This document shows positions 1 to 11,087 of a stretch of 64,000 bases of DNA, piece by piece. Positions within the stretch are counted from its first letter, which is position 1; each line of letters begins with the position of its first letter. Both the position numbers and the translations under genes were made by a program. The notes beneath the pieces were generated by a model. It saw only the letters and a list, made by a program, of their open reading frames with translations, ran no database searches and was not told the DNA's origin. Source of the stretch: Phytobacter diazotrophicus (lineage in GTDB: Bacteria; Pseudomonadota; Gammaproteobacteria; Enterobacterales; Enterobacteriaceae); NCBI GenBank assembly GCA_004346725.1, contig SMDE01000001.1:62001-126000 (forward strand), given 5' to 3'.

Positions 1-32
1 TACTCCTGATATTACTGTCAGAGGTCAATCCA

Positions 33-647
33 TTACACCGCATAGCGTCCCGGGCGGTGGTTCATGGCAATAATGGAATTCAGAATCACGGCGCCCACAA
101 TGGAGGCCGCCAGCATCGGCAGGCTCACGAAGAACAGCGATGCGGTCACAATGCAGGCATCGACCACCATCTGGAATTTACCGGCGCGGATACCGCTTTT
201 ATCCTGCAGATAGAGCGCCAGAATATTCACGCCGCCGAGACTCGCTTTATGACGGAACAGCACCACAAAACCAATGCCGACCATGATGTTGCCAAACAGC
301 GTGGCGTAGTAGGGGTTAAGCTGATCGAAATGGATAAAGCGCCCGTGCAGATCGGAGAACAACGACACCAGCGCCACGGCGCAGAACGTTTTCAGCGTGA
401 ACTGCATGCCCATCCGGCGAACAGAGAGCCAGTAAAAGGGCAGGTTGATCAAAAAGAACGCCACGCCAAACGGCAGGTGAGTCGCGTAATGGATCAGAAA
501 AGCGATACCCGCCGTACCGCCAGTGAGCGCGCCCGCCTGGCGAAACATTATCACGCCAAAAGAGATCATTAGCGTACCGAACAGCAGCGCCAGCGCATCT
601 TCCAGCCAGGTATGAGCAAGTTTATTGGGAGTCAGGACGTTATCCAT
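33..647 (-). CDS. YitT-family membrane protein
   Basis: This 204-residue protein is strongly hydrophobic, with about five to six membrane segments. Glycine-rich turns (ALTGGTAGIAF near residue 45 and KASLGGVNILALYL near 140) are typical of the YitT/DUF161 family. The domain that often follows in longer Gram-positive YitT proteins is absent, so this is the short form. The family is widespread and its substrate is unknown; transport is only an inference. It starts at ATG 647 with a weak ribosome binding site. It is transcribed away from the Lrp-type gene and appears to be a single-gene unit. Confidence 0.8.
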   Translation of the reverse strand: MDNVLTPNKLAHTWLEDALALLFGTLMISFGVIMFRQAGALTGGTAGIAFLIHYATHLPFGVAFFLINLPFYWLSVRRMGMQFTLKTFCAVALVSLFSDLHGRFIHFDQLNPYYATLFGNIMVGIGFVVLFRHKASLGGVNILALYLQDKSGIRAGKFQMVVDACIVTASLFFVSLPMLAASIVGAVILNSIIAMNHRPGRYAV

Positions 648-898
648 AAGAAAGTACGATTCAACAATTGCTAAAGATAAGAAATATCCTGCAAAAACCG
701 CACCAGATCCGCTTCCTGATGCGATTGAATGTAGGAAAAACAGGCGGCCATGTCGCTAACGTATTGATATGGCAAAAAGAGAATGTTGCGTGTTTTGTGC
801 GTTTTCGTGCTGTTATTCGGTTGAGATGTGTATTTTTGTCTCACCGGATACATTAATTAACCGATTGATTGCACCAAAATAAGGCGCGTTGCCCTGTC

Positions 899-1378
899 TT
901 AGGGCGCAAGACTACTACCCGGCATCAACTGGCCATTCTCTTTCAGGCGGTTAAGGACAACCGAGGTTTTCAAATGAGCGACCCCTTTATTTTGCGCCAG
1001 AATATGGCTGATTAAATGGCTCAGGCCTGGCAAATCCGGCACGGCTACCCTGAGCAGGTAATCGGCATCGCCCGTGGTTTTCCAGGCATCCAGAATCGCG
1101 TCCACTTCGCTCACCATCTGGTGGAAACTTTCCACATACTCCTGCGTGTGGTTTAAAAGACGCACCTCAATCAGACCCAGCATCTCGCGCCCGGCGGCAT
1201 CCGGTGCAAGCCGCGCATGGTAGCCCAGAATCAGTTGCGCCTGCTCCAGCGCGATACGACGCCGTGAACACTGGGAAGCAGAAAGGCCGATGAGATCGCT
1301 CAGCTCCTGGTTAGTTAAACGGCCATTGGCCTGCAACAAGGTGAGGATTTTCAGATCAAAGTCGTCGATGTTATACAT
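899..1378 (-). CDS. Lrp/AsnC-family transcriptional regulator
   Basis: The protein has an N-terminal helix-turn-helix (DLKILTLLQANGRLTNQELSDLIGLSASQCSRR) and a C-terminal RAM/AsnC ligand-binding domain (GDADYLLRVAVPDL). At about 159 residues it has the usual family length. I chose ATG 1378 because it gives the standard Lrp start (MYNIDDFDLKIL); the upstream in-frame codon at 1387 is TTG. It is divergent from the amino acid permease across 335 bases. That layout suggests it controls the permease in response to an amino acid; this is inferred from context only. Confidence 0.85.
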   Translation of the reverse strand: MYNIDDFDLKILTLLQANGRLTNQELSDLIGLSASQCSRRRIALEQAQLILGYHARLAPDAAGREMLGLIEVRLLNHTQEYVESFHQMVSEVDAILDAWKTTGDADYLLRVAVPDLPGLSHLISHILAQNKGVAHLKTSVVLNRLKENGQLMPGSSLAP

Positions 1379-1713
1379 GTGCGCCAATACCGGAACGAAA
1401 GAGTGGCTACCAGACTAACAGCTTTTTTGATGACGAGAAGCCTGACGGCGCTGCGCTTTTTTGCGCTGCACCAAAACGGTTCGATTTCATGCATGCAGAG
1501 GCTGTTTTTCTCATACATCGTGCGATTTAAGCGTATTTATTGCGCGAAGTTGCTGAAAATTCAATCGCCGCGCTCAAGCTGTGGATGTGACTGGAAATTT
1601 ATATCTCCCGCTTATTCAGATAGTTAGCCTGCCATTGTCGTGTTCTCCCCGCTGGCTGGCCTGAAAGTTGCTCTGGCCGAAGGTGACGTTTACAGACAGG
1701 GGAGAGGTCAGAG
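1379..1713. promoter_or_regulatory. Divergent control region between Lrp-type regulator and permease
   Basis: This stretch of 335 bases without a gene must hold the promoters of both divergent genes. Lrp-type sites are too degenerate to mark by eye, and I see no long inverted repeat apart from a short palindromic ATGCAT. A purine-rich ribosome binding site (GGGGAGAGG, around 1699-1707) precedes the GTG start of the permease. Confidence 0.4.
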
Positions 1714-3096
1714 GTGGCAGCACAACACACTAACGAATTAAAACGCGGGTTAAAAAACCGTCATATCCAGTTGATTGCGCTCGGTGGGGCCGTAGGCACC
1801 GGGCTTTTTTTGGGCATTGCGCAGACCATTCGCATGGCCGGGCCGTCCGTACTGTTGGGGTACGCCATCGCCGGGGTGATTGCTTTTTTCATTATGCGCC
1901 AGCTCGGTGAAATGGTGGTTGAAGAGCCAGTGGCGGGCTCTTTCAGCCATTTTGCCAACCGCTACTGGGGACCTTTTGCCGGATTTATGTCCGGCTGGAA
2001 CTACTGGGTGCTCTATGTGCTGGTGAGTATGGCGGAACTGACGGCGGTTGGGATTTATATTCAATACTGGTGGCCGGACGTGCCAACGTGGGTCTCAGCG
2101 GCCATTTTCTTTGTGGCAATTAACGCCATCAACCTGACGAACGTCAAAGTGTACGGCGAGATGGAGTTCTGGTTCTCTATTATCAAAGTTGCGGCCATCA
2201 TCAGCATGATTGCTTTTGGCGGCTATCTTTTGTTTAGCGGCAGCGGTGGTCCGGATGCATCGGTGGCGAACTTGTGGCAGGACGGTGGATTCTTCCCGAA
2301 TGGCATCAGTGGCCTGGTCATGGCGATGGCGGTGATCATGTTTTCCTTTGGCGGTCTGGAGCTGGTGGGGATCACGGCGGCAGAGGCCGACGATCCGCAA
2401 AAGAGCATTCCCAAAGCCACTAATCAGGTTATCTACCGTATTCTGCTGTTTTATGTGGGTTCACTGGCCGTCTTGCTGTCGCTCTATCCGTGGAAAAACG
2501 TGGTGGAAGGCGGCAGCCCGTTCGTCCTGATTTTCCATGCGCTGGACAGCAACATCGTCGCGAACGCCCTCAATCTGGTGGTGCTCTCCGCCGCGCTGTC
2601 GGTCTATAACAGTTGTGTTTACTGCAATAGCCGCATGCTGTTTGGCCTGGCGCAGCAGGGTAACGCGCCGCGTTCGCTGCTCAAGGTGAACCGCCGGGGG
2701 ATCCCGCTGACCGCGCTGGGGGTATCGGCTTTGGCCACGGCGCTGTGCGTGCTGATCAACTATGTAATGCCGGGCAAAGCCTTTGAATTGCTGATGGCGC
2801 TCGTGGTGGCGGCCCTGGTGATCAACTGGGCGATGATTTGTATCACCCACCTGAAATTCCGTCTCGCCATGCAAAAAGCCGGAAAAACCACCGCTTTTCA
2901 AAGCCTCGGTTATCCGCTGACTAACATCATTTGCCTGCTTTTCCTGGCAGGGATCCTGGTGGTGATGTTTATGACGCCGGGGATCCGTATCTCTGTATGT
3001 CTGATCCCGGCATGGCTGCTGGTGTTGGGGGCGGGCTATATGTTGAAGAAAAAACGCGCCGCCGCCGTTCTGGTAGCGGAAGTGAATCAAGGCTAA
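1714..3096 (+). CDS. Amino acid permease, APC superfamily (AroP/PheP type)
   Basis: A 460-residue inner-membrane protein with twelve predicted membrane segments. The N-terminus LKRGLKNRHIQLIALGGAVGTGLFLG is the signature of proton-coupled amino acid:H+ symporters of the AroP/PheP/GabP/ProY group. The conserved GGLELVGITAAEADDP segment lies near residue 215. It starts at GTG 1714 behind a strong purine-rich ribosome binding site. The substrate cannot be read from sequence; an aromatic or other neutral amino acid is plausible. It is divergent from an Lrp-type regulator, which probably controls it. A strong hairpin at 3104-3128 follows the stop codon. Confidence 0.88.
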   Translation: MAAQHTNELKRGLKNRHIQLIALGGAVGTGLFLGIAQTIRMAGPSVLLGYAIAGVIAFFIMRQLGEMVVEEPVAGSFSHFANRYWGPFAGFMSGWNYWVLYVLVSMAELTAVGIYIQYWWPDVPTWVSAAIFFVAINAINLTNVKVYGEMEFWFSIIKVAAIISMIAFGGYLLFSGSGGPDASVANLWQDGGFFPNGISGLVMAMAVIMFSFGGLELVGITAAEADDPQKSIPKATNQVIYRILLFYVGSLAVLLSLYPWKNVVEGGSPFVLIFHALDSNIVANALNLVVLSAALSVYNSCVYCNSRMLFGLAQQGNAPRSLLKVNRRGIPLTALGVSALATALCVLINYVMPGKAFELLMALVVAALVINWAMICITHLKFRLAMQKAGKTTAFQSLGYPLTNIICLLFLAGILVVMFMTPGIRISVCLIPAWLLVLGAGYMLKKKRAAAVLVAEVNQG

Positions 3097-3103
3097 AGGT
3101 GAT

Positions 3104-3128
3104 GATGCCGGAGCGATGCTCCGGCATC
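3104..3128 (+). terminator. Hairpin after the permease gene
   Basis: A perfect 11-bp stem (GATGCCGGAGC / GCTCCGGCATC) with a 3-base loop begins 8 bases after the permease stop. No T-run follows, so it may stabilise the mRNA end or act with Rho rather than as a classical intrinsic terminator. Confidence 0.55.
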
Positions 3129-3405
3129 AAAGTGGAAAACGGGTGGGGAACGTCACCAGCCCTATTCGGAATAAACCTGTGAGATCAGGATGTTGTCGAT
3201 AGCCTGCCTGACATAAGAAATGGTGGTGTGTGGCCGCACACATTGCGGCGGCGGTCACTGTTTCACCTTCCTCAAGCCCCCCTGCCAGCAGGCTGTAAAA
3301 GCCATCCACCCACCCTGTGCCCGTTAGTTTGAACATACATCTCTGATTGCCTTTCCTGAGCAGGATAAAAACCGCAACAGAAAGGCAGTATCTTTCTCTT
3401 TTCAT
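3127..3405 (-). pseudogene. Decayed NUDIX hydrolase remnant
   Basis: The 92-residue frame begins like a NUDIX hydrolase: residues 1-15 make a first strand (YCLSVAVFILLRKGN). GWVDGFYSLLAGGLEEGETVTAAAM then matches the front half of the NUDIX box (GX5EX7REUXEEXGU). The second half, with the catalytic REUXEE, is replaced by CAATHHHFLCQ and the rest of the fold is missing. Family members are normally about 130-160 residues. I therefore call it a truncated, frameshifted remnant. It is preceded on its own strand by an SOS-box-like palindrome at 3432-3447 and a plausible ribosome binding site (AGGTCGAGG). Confidence 0.6.
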
Positions 3406-3431
3406 TTGCCTCGACCTTGTGTGTTTATTGA

Positions 3432-3447
3432 CTGTGTATAAATACAG
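3432..3447. promoter_or_regulatory. LexA (SOS) box-like site
   Basis: CTGTGTATAAATACAG matches the LexA core CTGT-N8-ACAG with an AT-rich spacer. It lies 27 bases upstream of the NUDIX remnant start on the minus strand and 343 bases upstream of the aminotransferase on the plus strand. The first is the likelier former target. Confidence 0.6.
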
Positions 3448-3789
3448 TTACTGAACACACACAAGAGACGGGCCGCAATTCAAATAATAATGCTGGCTGG
3501 ATGGTTGAGCGCAGATAAGCCTTCTGCATTGTTTTAAAATGATCGAACGATGATCAGAAGAAATCCCGGACACTTGCCGGTCATAGATATCTATTTAATT
3601 AATATTTAGCGTCATGTGCGGAATATTAAACCAGAAAAAATAAAAATACTGGCATAGTATAAATAAAACGAGTGGGCGGGCGGCTCCGTTTACGGCCTCT
3701 TTTTATTGCTGTATAACGGAAATGCTTAGCATGAAAACTATCGCAACATAATAAGATCGAACGGCAAAACAAAGGGTAAGGTTAAGGTA
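3448..3789. other. AT-rich intergenic region before the aminotransferase
   Basis: This 342-base stretch has no open frame that I can support. It presumably holds the aminotransferase promoter. The purine-rich AAGGGTAAGGTTAAGG just before 3790 serves as its ribosome binding site. Confidence 0.4.
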
Positions 3790-4974
3790 ATGTCAGACGA
3801 GAGAATTTCCGATAAAGTCAAAAATGTGCAGTCATCTGCCATCCGCGAATTATTAAAACACAGCAAAATGGAAGGGGTTATCTCTCTTGGCGGGGGCATC
3901 CCTAATCCTGATCTCTTTGATCGCGAAGGGCTCCAGATGGCGATGGATAAAGTGTTATCCGTTTCCTGGAAAGATGCTTTTCAATATGGCCTGAGCGAAG
4001 GCAGCCCGGATTTACGTGAGGCAATTTGCCAGCTTCTGGAACAGCGTCTGATTACCTGTAACCCTGATGAAGTCGTGATTACCTCCGGTTCTCAGCAGTC
4101 TCTGGATATGCTCGCCCGCGTGCTGATTAACCCTGGCGATGTCATTGTTGTGGAAAGACCCACCTATCTGGCCGCGTTGCAGGTTTTCCATCTGGCGGAA
4201 GCTCAGCTTGCATCTGTTGGTACAGACGGGGAAGGCATGAAGGTTGATGAGCTGGAAGAGCTGGTCAAAACCACCACCATCAAAGCCGTTTATATTGTGC
4301 CGACCTTCGGCAACCCTGGCGGGGTCACACTCTCTGATGAGCGCCGCAAAAAGCTGGTGGCGCTCTCTAAGCGCTATAACTTTGTCATTATCGAAGATGA
4401 TCCCTATAGCGAAATTAATTTTACCGACAAACTGTTCAAGCCATTAACTGCCTGGGCAAAAGAGATAGACAACAGCGAGAACGTTATTTACACCTCGACG
4501 TTTTCCAAAATTCTGGCGCCGGGTGCGCGCGTCGGCTGGGTTGTTGCGCCGGAGTGGATTAAAAAGCAGATTGTGACCCTGAAACAGGCTACGGATTTGC
4601 ATACCAGCTCCCTGTCGCAGTCGCTGGCCTATCACTATTTGCAGACGGGCCGCCTGCCTGAGCAGTTAAAAATTATCCGTGCTTCTTATAAAGATAAATG
4701 TCAGGTGTTATGCGAAGAGATCGAACGTGAACTGGGCGAGCATCTGACCTTTTACCGTCCGCAAGGGGGCATGTTCCTGTGGGCCAAATTTAAGTACGAG
4801 AAGAACACCACCGACTGGCTGAAAAAGACGCTGGCAAATGGTGTGGTCTATGTGCCGGGCGAGTTCTTCTATGCGGATAATCCGGATGCATCGACGCTGC
4901 GTATGTCTTATGTGTCAGTGGCGGATGAAAATCTCAGAAAAGCCGTCGCCCGCCTCAAAGCCTCTCTTGAATAA
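3790..4974 (+). CDS. PLP-dependent aminotransferase (2-aminoadipate/KAT-type, fold I)
   Basis: A 394-residue fold-type I aminotransferase of the group that also forms the C-terminal domain of MocR regulators, here without the DNA-binding part. Visible landmarks are GGGIPNPDLF near residue 35, YGLSEGSPDLREAI near 75, TSGSQQSLDM near 98, and the aspartate of EDDPYS near 205. The PLP-binding lysine sits in STFSKILAPGARVGW near 240, and the C-terminal arginine motif is STLRMSYV. Relatives act on 2-aminoadipate, aromatic or branched-chain amino acids; the substrate here is unknown. It stands alone and is followed by a hairpin at 4991-5018. Confidence 0.85.
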   Translation: MSDERISDKVKNVQSSAIRELLKHSKMEGVISLGGGIPNPDLFDREGLQMAMDKVLSVSWKDAFQYGLSEGSPDLREAICQLLEQRLITCNPDEVVITSGSQQSLDMLARVLINPGDVIVVERPTYLAALQVFHLAEAQLASVGTDGEGMKVDELEELVKTTTIKAVYIVPTFGNPGGVTLSDERRKKLVALSKRYNFVIIEDDPYSEINFTDKLFKPLTAWAKEIDNSENVIYTSTFSKILAPGARVGWVVAPEWIKKQIVTLKQATDLHTSSLSQSLAYHYLQTGRLPEQLKIIRASYKDKCQVLCEEIERELGEHLTFYRPQGGMFLWAKFKYEKNTTDWLKKTLANGVVYVPGEFFYADNPDASTLRMSYVSVADENLRKAVARLKASLE

Positions 4975-4990
4975 GTTCAGACATAAAAAA

Positions 4991-5018
4991 ACCATGTATC
5001 CCATCAGGGATACATGGT
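4991..5018. terminator. Perfect hairpin after the aminotransferase
   Basis: A 12-bp perfect stem (ACCATGTATCCC / GGGATACATGGT) with a 4-base loop. An A-run precedes it on the plus strand, so the T-run needed for intrinsic termination is on the minus strand. It may therefore act in both directions, ending the aminotransferase mRNA and stopping read-through from ygjP. Confidence 0.65.
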
Positions 5019-5177
5019 GAGTAAAGGGTTTATATCCCTATTCGCTGACATAAATGTGCCCGAGTGCGAACAGGTATTAAAACCAATCATCTAAATGCTT
5101 CGAGAATACTTCTACAACAAGCTGTAAAAGTATTTCTACATAATGATTTTATTGCCCCTTTGCGTCAAATTAAAATC

Positions 5178-5195
5178 TTGAATCATATGATTCAA
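5178..5195. promoter_or_regulatory. 18-bp perfect palindrome in an AT-rich intergenic region
   Basis: TTGAATCATATGATTCAA is a perfect palindrome lying in the 401 bases between the hairpin at 5018 and the end of ygjP at 5420. The rest of the region is AT-rich with no open frame that I can support. The symmetry suggests a dimeric regulator site or a small hairpin. No adjacent gene start explains it. Confidence 0.4.
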
Positions 5196-5419
5196 AAATA
5201 AGATAAATAACGCTCTGGATATTTATCTGAATCCACTTTGGTAGATAGTGATACGGGATTTTTTAAATAATTTATTATTTACAGAGGGTTACGCTTTTTT
5301 TATGTCGTCGTATAAAGGTTAACTCGTTGCATTATTAGTGACTGGGATCGCATATTAATAAATGCAGAATAAATGACTTTAATTATTTTTGGGTCGTTGA
5401 TGTTTTATTTAATTTCATA

Positions 5420-5917
5420 TCAATGCCACCCTTTGTCTTTACATAAAAGCCACAAACGCATATCAAATTCCAGTTGATGATACTGAGGCTCCATATGGCA
5501 ACATAATTGATAAAACGCTTTGTTGTGCTCTTTCTCTTTCAGGTGCGCCAGTTCATGCACCACGATCATACGCAGAAAGGCTTCCGGTGCCTGGCGAAAA
5601 ACGGTGGCGACGCGGATTTCTGCTTTTGCTTTGAGCTTACCGCCCTGCACGCGCGACACCGCGGTATGCAGCCCTAACGCGTTTTTAAGCACATGGATTT
5701 TGCTGTCATAAGCGACTTTGTTGATTTGCGGCGCGTTACGCAAAAACTGATTTTTAAAATCCTGCGTATAAACATAGAGCGCTTTATCGGTCGTGATGTC
5801 GTGCGTGTCGGGGTAGCGCTTGAGCAAAACCTCGCTCAGCCGATTTTGCGCGATCAGCGTTTGTACCTGTGTCAGCAATGATTCGGGGTAACCCTGCAAA
5901 TAAGTGAGTGTTGTCAT
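5420..5917 (-). CDS. ygjP: YgjP, M48/WLM-like zinc metallopeptidase domain protein
   Basis: A 165-residue protein with the zinc-protease motif HELAHLKEKEHNKAFYQL near residues 121-138. The HExxH histidines bind zinc and the EH further on supplies a third ligand. This is the YgjP/DUF45-like family, whose cellular substrate is not established. It is divergent from rlmG, as in E. coli, which supports orthology. The start is ATG 5917 with a poor ribosome binding site. Confidence 0.85.
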   Translation of the reverse strand: MTTLTYLQGYPESLLTQVQTLIAQNRLSEVLLKRYPDTHDITTDKALYVYTQDFKNQFLRNAPQINKVAYDSKIHVLKNALGLHTAVSRVQGGKLKAKAEIRVATVFRQAPEAFLRMIVVHELAHLKEKEHNKAFYQLCCHMEPQYHQLEFDMRLWLLCKDKGWH

Positions 5918-5986
5918 GTTTAAGGGGTTTACAACTCCGGATAATTAAGCGATAAAACGCGCGAATTCTAGCACCCCGGAGGGTCG

Positions 5987-7117
5987 ATGGGCCAGGTTGA
6001 GTTAATTGGACAGTCATTTGCATTAGAGCGTTTCCCACCCAATGCCGAAGAAGCGTCGCTACAGGCGTGGGATGCGGCAGATGAATATCTGCTAAATCAG
6101 GTAAATGAGACCGAAGGCACGACGCTCATCTTTAACGATAGCTTCGGCGCGTTGGCCTGTGCCCTGGCGGCATATCGTCCTGTCAGCGTGAATGACTCGT
6201 TTATCGCGGAACAGGCTACCCGCCATAACCTGCGTCTGAACGGGATGGACGAAGACGCCGTGACTTTCCTGGATAGCCTGAGCGAACTGCCGGCTGCCCC
6301 TGCGCGCGTGTTGATTAAAGTACCCAAACAGCTTGCGCTGCTGGAGCAACAGCTTTGTGCGCTGCGTCGCGTCGTGACCCCACAAACGCAGATTATCGCC
6401 GGTGCCAAAGCGCGTGATATTCACAACTCCACCATGGCGTTGTTTGAAAAATACCTCGGCCCGACCACTACGTCGCTGGCGTGGAAAAAAGCGCGTCTGA
6501 TCCACTGTACTTTTACTGCTCCGGCGGTAGCTGATGCGCCGCAGACCTATGACTGGCAATTAGAGGGAACGGACTGGACCATCCATAACCATGCGAATGT
6601 ATTTTCACGCAGCGGGCTGGACATTGGTGCGCGTCTTTTCCTCAAGCATTTGCCGGAAAACGTGGAAGGGGAGATGGTCGATCTCGGCTGTGGTAACGGC
6701 GTGATTGGTCTGCAACTGCTGGCGCAGAACCCGCAGGCGCGTGTGCTCTTTACCGACGAATCCCATATGGCCGTGGCCTCCAGCCGCCTGAATGTGGAAC
6801 GTAACATGCCGGACGCGCTGGAGCGTAGCGAGTTTATGGTCAATAACGGGCTGTCGGGTATTGAACCGGACCGTTTTGATGTGGTGCTGTGCAATCCGCC
6901 GTTCCATCAGCAAAGCGCCATCACCGATCATATTGCCTGGCAGATGTTCCACGATGCTCGCCGCAGCCTGAAATATGGCGGTGAATTAATTGTGGTGGGC
7001 AACCGTCATCTTGATTATTTCCGTAAGCTTAAGAAGATTTTTAGTAACTGCAGCAACGTGGCGTCTAACGGTAAGTTTGTGGTGCTAAAAGCGGTGAAAT
7101 TGCGCAGACAGCGCTGA
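5987..7117 (+). CDS. rlmG: 23S rRNA (guanine1835-N2)-methyltransferase RlmG
   Basis: RlmG transfers a methyl group from S-adenosylmethionine to N2 of G1835 in 23S rRNA. The 376-residue protein has an N-terminal degenerate methyltransferase-like half. Its C-terminal Rossmann domain carries the SAM motif [15 protein letters not shown] (near residue 230) and the catalytic NPPF motif (CNPPFHQQ, near 303) of N2-guanine methyltransferases. Length and neighbours (ygjP divergent, fadH convergent) match E. coli. The start at ATG 5987 has a strong GGAGG site. Confidence 0.95.
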   Translation: MGQVELIGQSFALERFPPNAEEASLQAWDAADEYLLNQVNETEGTTLIFNDSFGALACALAAYRPVSVNDSFIAEQATRHNLRLNGMDEDAVTFLDSLSELPAAPARVLIKVPKQLALLEQQLCALRRVVTPQTQIIAGAKARDIHNSTMALFEKYLGPTTTSLAWKKARLIHCTFTAPAVADAPQTYDWQLEGTDWTIHNHANVFSRSGLDIGARLFLKHLPENVEGEMVDLGCGNGVIGLQLLAQNPQARVLFTDESHMAVASSRLNVERNMPDALERSEFMVNNGLSGIEPDRFDVVLCNPPFHQQSAITDHIAWQMFHDARRSLKYGGELIVVGNRHLDYFRKLKKIFSNCSNVASNGKFVVLKAVKLRRQR

Positions 7118-7121
7118 TTTT

Positions 7122-7218
7122 CCCCCGGTGGCGCTGCGCTTACCGGGGCTACAAAAGCGCGCCCGAATACCGGAAAAAAAACCTGGCCCGGATAAGGCGC
7201 TTGCGCCGCCATCCGGGT
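7122..7218. repeat. Pair of REP-like palindromic elements
   Basis: Two hairpin-forming GC-rich units lie between the convergent rlmG and fadH genes: CCCCGGTGGCGCTGCGCTTA...CCGGGG at about 7124-7148, and CCCGGATAAGGCGCTTGCG...CCATCCGGG at about 7187-7217. Their pattern is that of enterobacterial REP/BIME repeats found at the 3' ends of genes. Confidence 0.7.
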
Positions 7219-7230
7219 CGTCATAACACA

Positions 7231-9276
<2,046 letters not shown>

Positions 9277-9368
9277 TTATGTGGTCGGATGAGTTGTAAT
9301 TTAGCGTTTGGCGGAGAAAAGGGAAAAAGGGAATGCGGTGATTGTGATGGGATTCAAAGATTGGCGCG

Positions 9369-9425
9369 GCCTGACCCCCTCCCACGGAGAGAGGGGACCG
9401 ATCGAGCGTTTCTGCCTCGCCGTGG
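9369..9425. repeat. Dispersed intergenic repeat, diverged copy
   Basis: CCTGACCCCCTCCC...GAGAGGGGACCGATCGAGC belongs to the same family as the copies near 18021, 25192 and 25752. It lies in the 199-base gap between fadH and lsrK. It can fold through its CCCTC/GAGGG arms and may act as a transcript end. Confidence 0.6.
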
Positions 9426-9451
9426 CGCATCAGGGGTTGCGGCCTGGGCCC

Positions 9452-11044
9452 TCAGACAGAAAGACGGGGGGATGATGCGCGTACCAGGCCAGGTGCCTGC
9501 CACATGGATGTTGTCAGCCCACTATCCACCAGACCAAGCTGATCGGCATACACCGCCTGCCACTTCTGCATCATCTCGTCATATAACTCGCGATGCTGCG
9601 GGTTCGGCGTGAACTCCCGGCTCCATTTCACCAGTCGTTCACCGGTTGCCGCCATATCGTCATACAGACCCGCCCCGACGCCTGCGGCAATGGCGCAGCC
9701 CAGCGCGGTGGCCTCTTTGACTTCCGGCACGCGTACAGGAAGGCCTGTGACGTCACTTAAAATCTGGCTCCACAGCGCCCCTTTTGAACCGCCGCCCGCA
9801 AACACCAGGCTGTCGAACTTCACGCCGGAAAAGCGGGAAATCTGTGCCAGGTTACAGGCTGAGACGATGGCGGCATTCTCTTCCAGCGCGCGGAACAGCG
9901 TCGCTTTATTGCATTTTTCCGGGTCGATGGAGAGGTTAATAAACGACGGGGCCGCGTGGTACCACTGCTTGAAATGCATCGCATCGGAGAAGATCGGCAT
10001 CACGCCGTGGGAGCCCGCCGGAACGCGAGCAGCCATCTCTTCCAGCAGGCTATAGGTGTCCATTCCCATACGCTCGGCAATCAATTTTTCTTCCGCGCAG
10101 AAGGCATCACGGAACCAGCGCATGGTTAAGCCGGTAAAGAAACTGATCGACTCCGCCTGCGCCATGCCTGGGATCACATGCGGGTTTACGCGAATATTCA
10201 TCTCCGGGTCGGTCCGCACCTGCGGCAAGTTGACCACCTGTTGCCAGAATGTCCCCCCCAGCACTGCCGTCTGTCCGGGGCGCACCACCCCCAGTCCCAG
10301 ACAACCCAGTTGGACATCGCCGCCGCCCATGATTACCGGCGTGCCTTCGCGCAAACCGCTCTCCTGTGCCGCCTCTCTGGTCACTTCGCCCAGCACGCTG
10401 CCGGTCTCTTTTACCGGCGAGAGAATATCGGCGCGCAGTCCGGCCATATCCAGCAGGGAAGGCCGCCAGTCACGGGTAAATAGATCGAGCATGCCGGTGG
10501 TGCCCGCGTTGGAAGGATCGACCGCCAGCCAGCCGGAAAGGCGCGCCGCCAGCCAGTCGCTGATCATGGTGATCGTGACCGCGTTGCGATAGATATCCGG
10601 GCGATGGTGAGCCAGCCAGAGCAGGCGTGGCATCGCGCTCAGGGCCAGCGTCTGCCCGGAGACCTCATAGACTTCGGATTCGAAGCGATCGTTGTGGATC
10701 TCTTTGAGTTCGGCCACTTCCCGGCTGGCGCGCGCGTCGACGTTGGCGCAGGCCCAGATGGCATCACCGTACTGGTCATACAGCACAATGCCTTCGCGCA
10801 TGGAACAGCAGGCGATGGACTTGATATCCGCACCGGAAAGACCCGCGTTCGCCAGCGCCTGGCGAATGCACTGGCAGGCCAGTTGCCAGTTGGTGGCGAG
10901 ATCGAACTCCATTGAGCCCGGCACATTTTCCACGCTCAGGTGTTTCCATTCCGCCTGGCCGACGGCAACCTGTCTCCCGGTTAAATCGAAGATCACTGCA
11001 CGAATGCTGCCGGTCCCTGCATCTAACGCTAAAAGGTAACTCAT
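9452..11044 (-). CDS. lsrK: Autoinducer-2 kinase LsrK
   Basis: LsrK phosphorylates imported AI-2 (DPD) in the cytoplasm; phospho-AI-2 is the inducer that releases LsrR from DNA. It is a 530-residue FGGY-family carbohydrate kinase, the same length as in E. coli. The N-terminal phosphate-binding loop is [17 protein letters not shown]. The C-terminal FGGY-type signature ([23 protein letters not shown]) lies near residues 410-432. It lies 43 bases downstream of lsrR and is probably cotranscribed with it. Confidence 0.96.
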   Translation of the reverse strand: MSYLLALDAGTGSIRAVIFDLTGRQVAVGQAEWKHLSVENVPGSMEFDLATNWQLACQCIRQALANAGLSGADIKSIACCSMREGIVLYDQYGDAIWACANVDARASREVAELKEIHNDRFESEVYEVSGQTLALSAMPRLLWLAHHRPDIYRNAVTITMISDWLAARLSGWLAVDPSNAGTTGMLDLFTRDWRPSLLDMAGLRADILSPVKETGSVLGEVTREAAQESGLREGTPVIMGGGDVQLGCLGLGVVRPGQTAVLGGTFWQQVVNLPQVRTDPEMNIRVNPHVIPGMAQAESISFFTGLTMRWFRDAFCAEEKLIAERMGMDTYSLLEEMAARVPAGSHGVMPIFSDAMHFKQWYHAAPSFINLSIDPEKCNKATLFRALEENAAIVSACNLAQISRFSGVKFDSLVFAGGGSKGALWSQILSDVTGLPVRVPEVKEATALGCAIAAGVGAGLYDDMAATGERLVKWSREFTPNPQHRELYDEMMQKWQAVYADQLGLVDSGLTTSMWQAPGLVRASSPRLSV

Positions 11045-11087
11045 GAGCTTGCCTCGCTGTTATCAGCGCAGCGCGGCAAGCGGCGCG

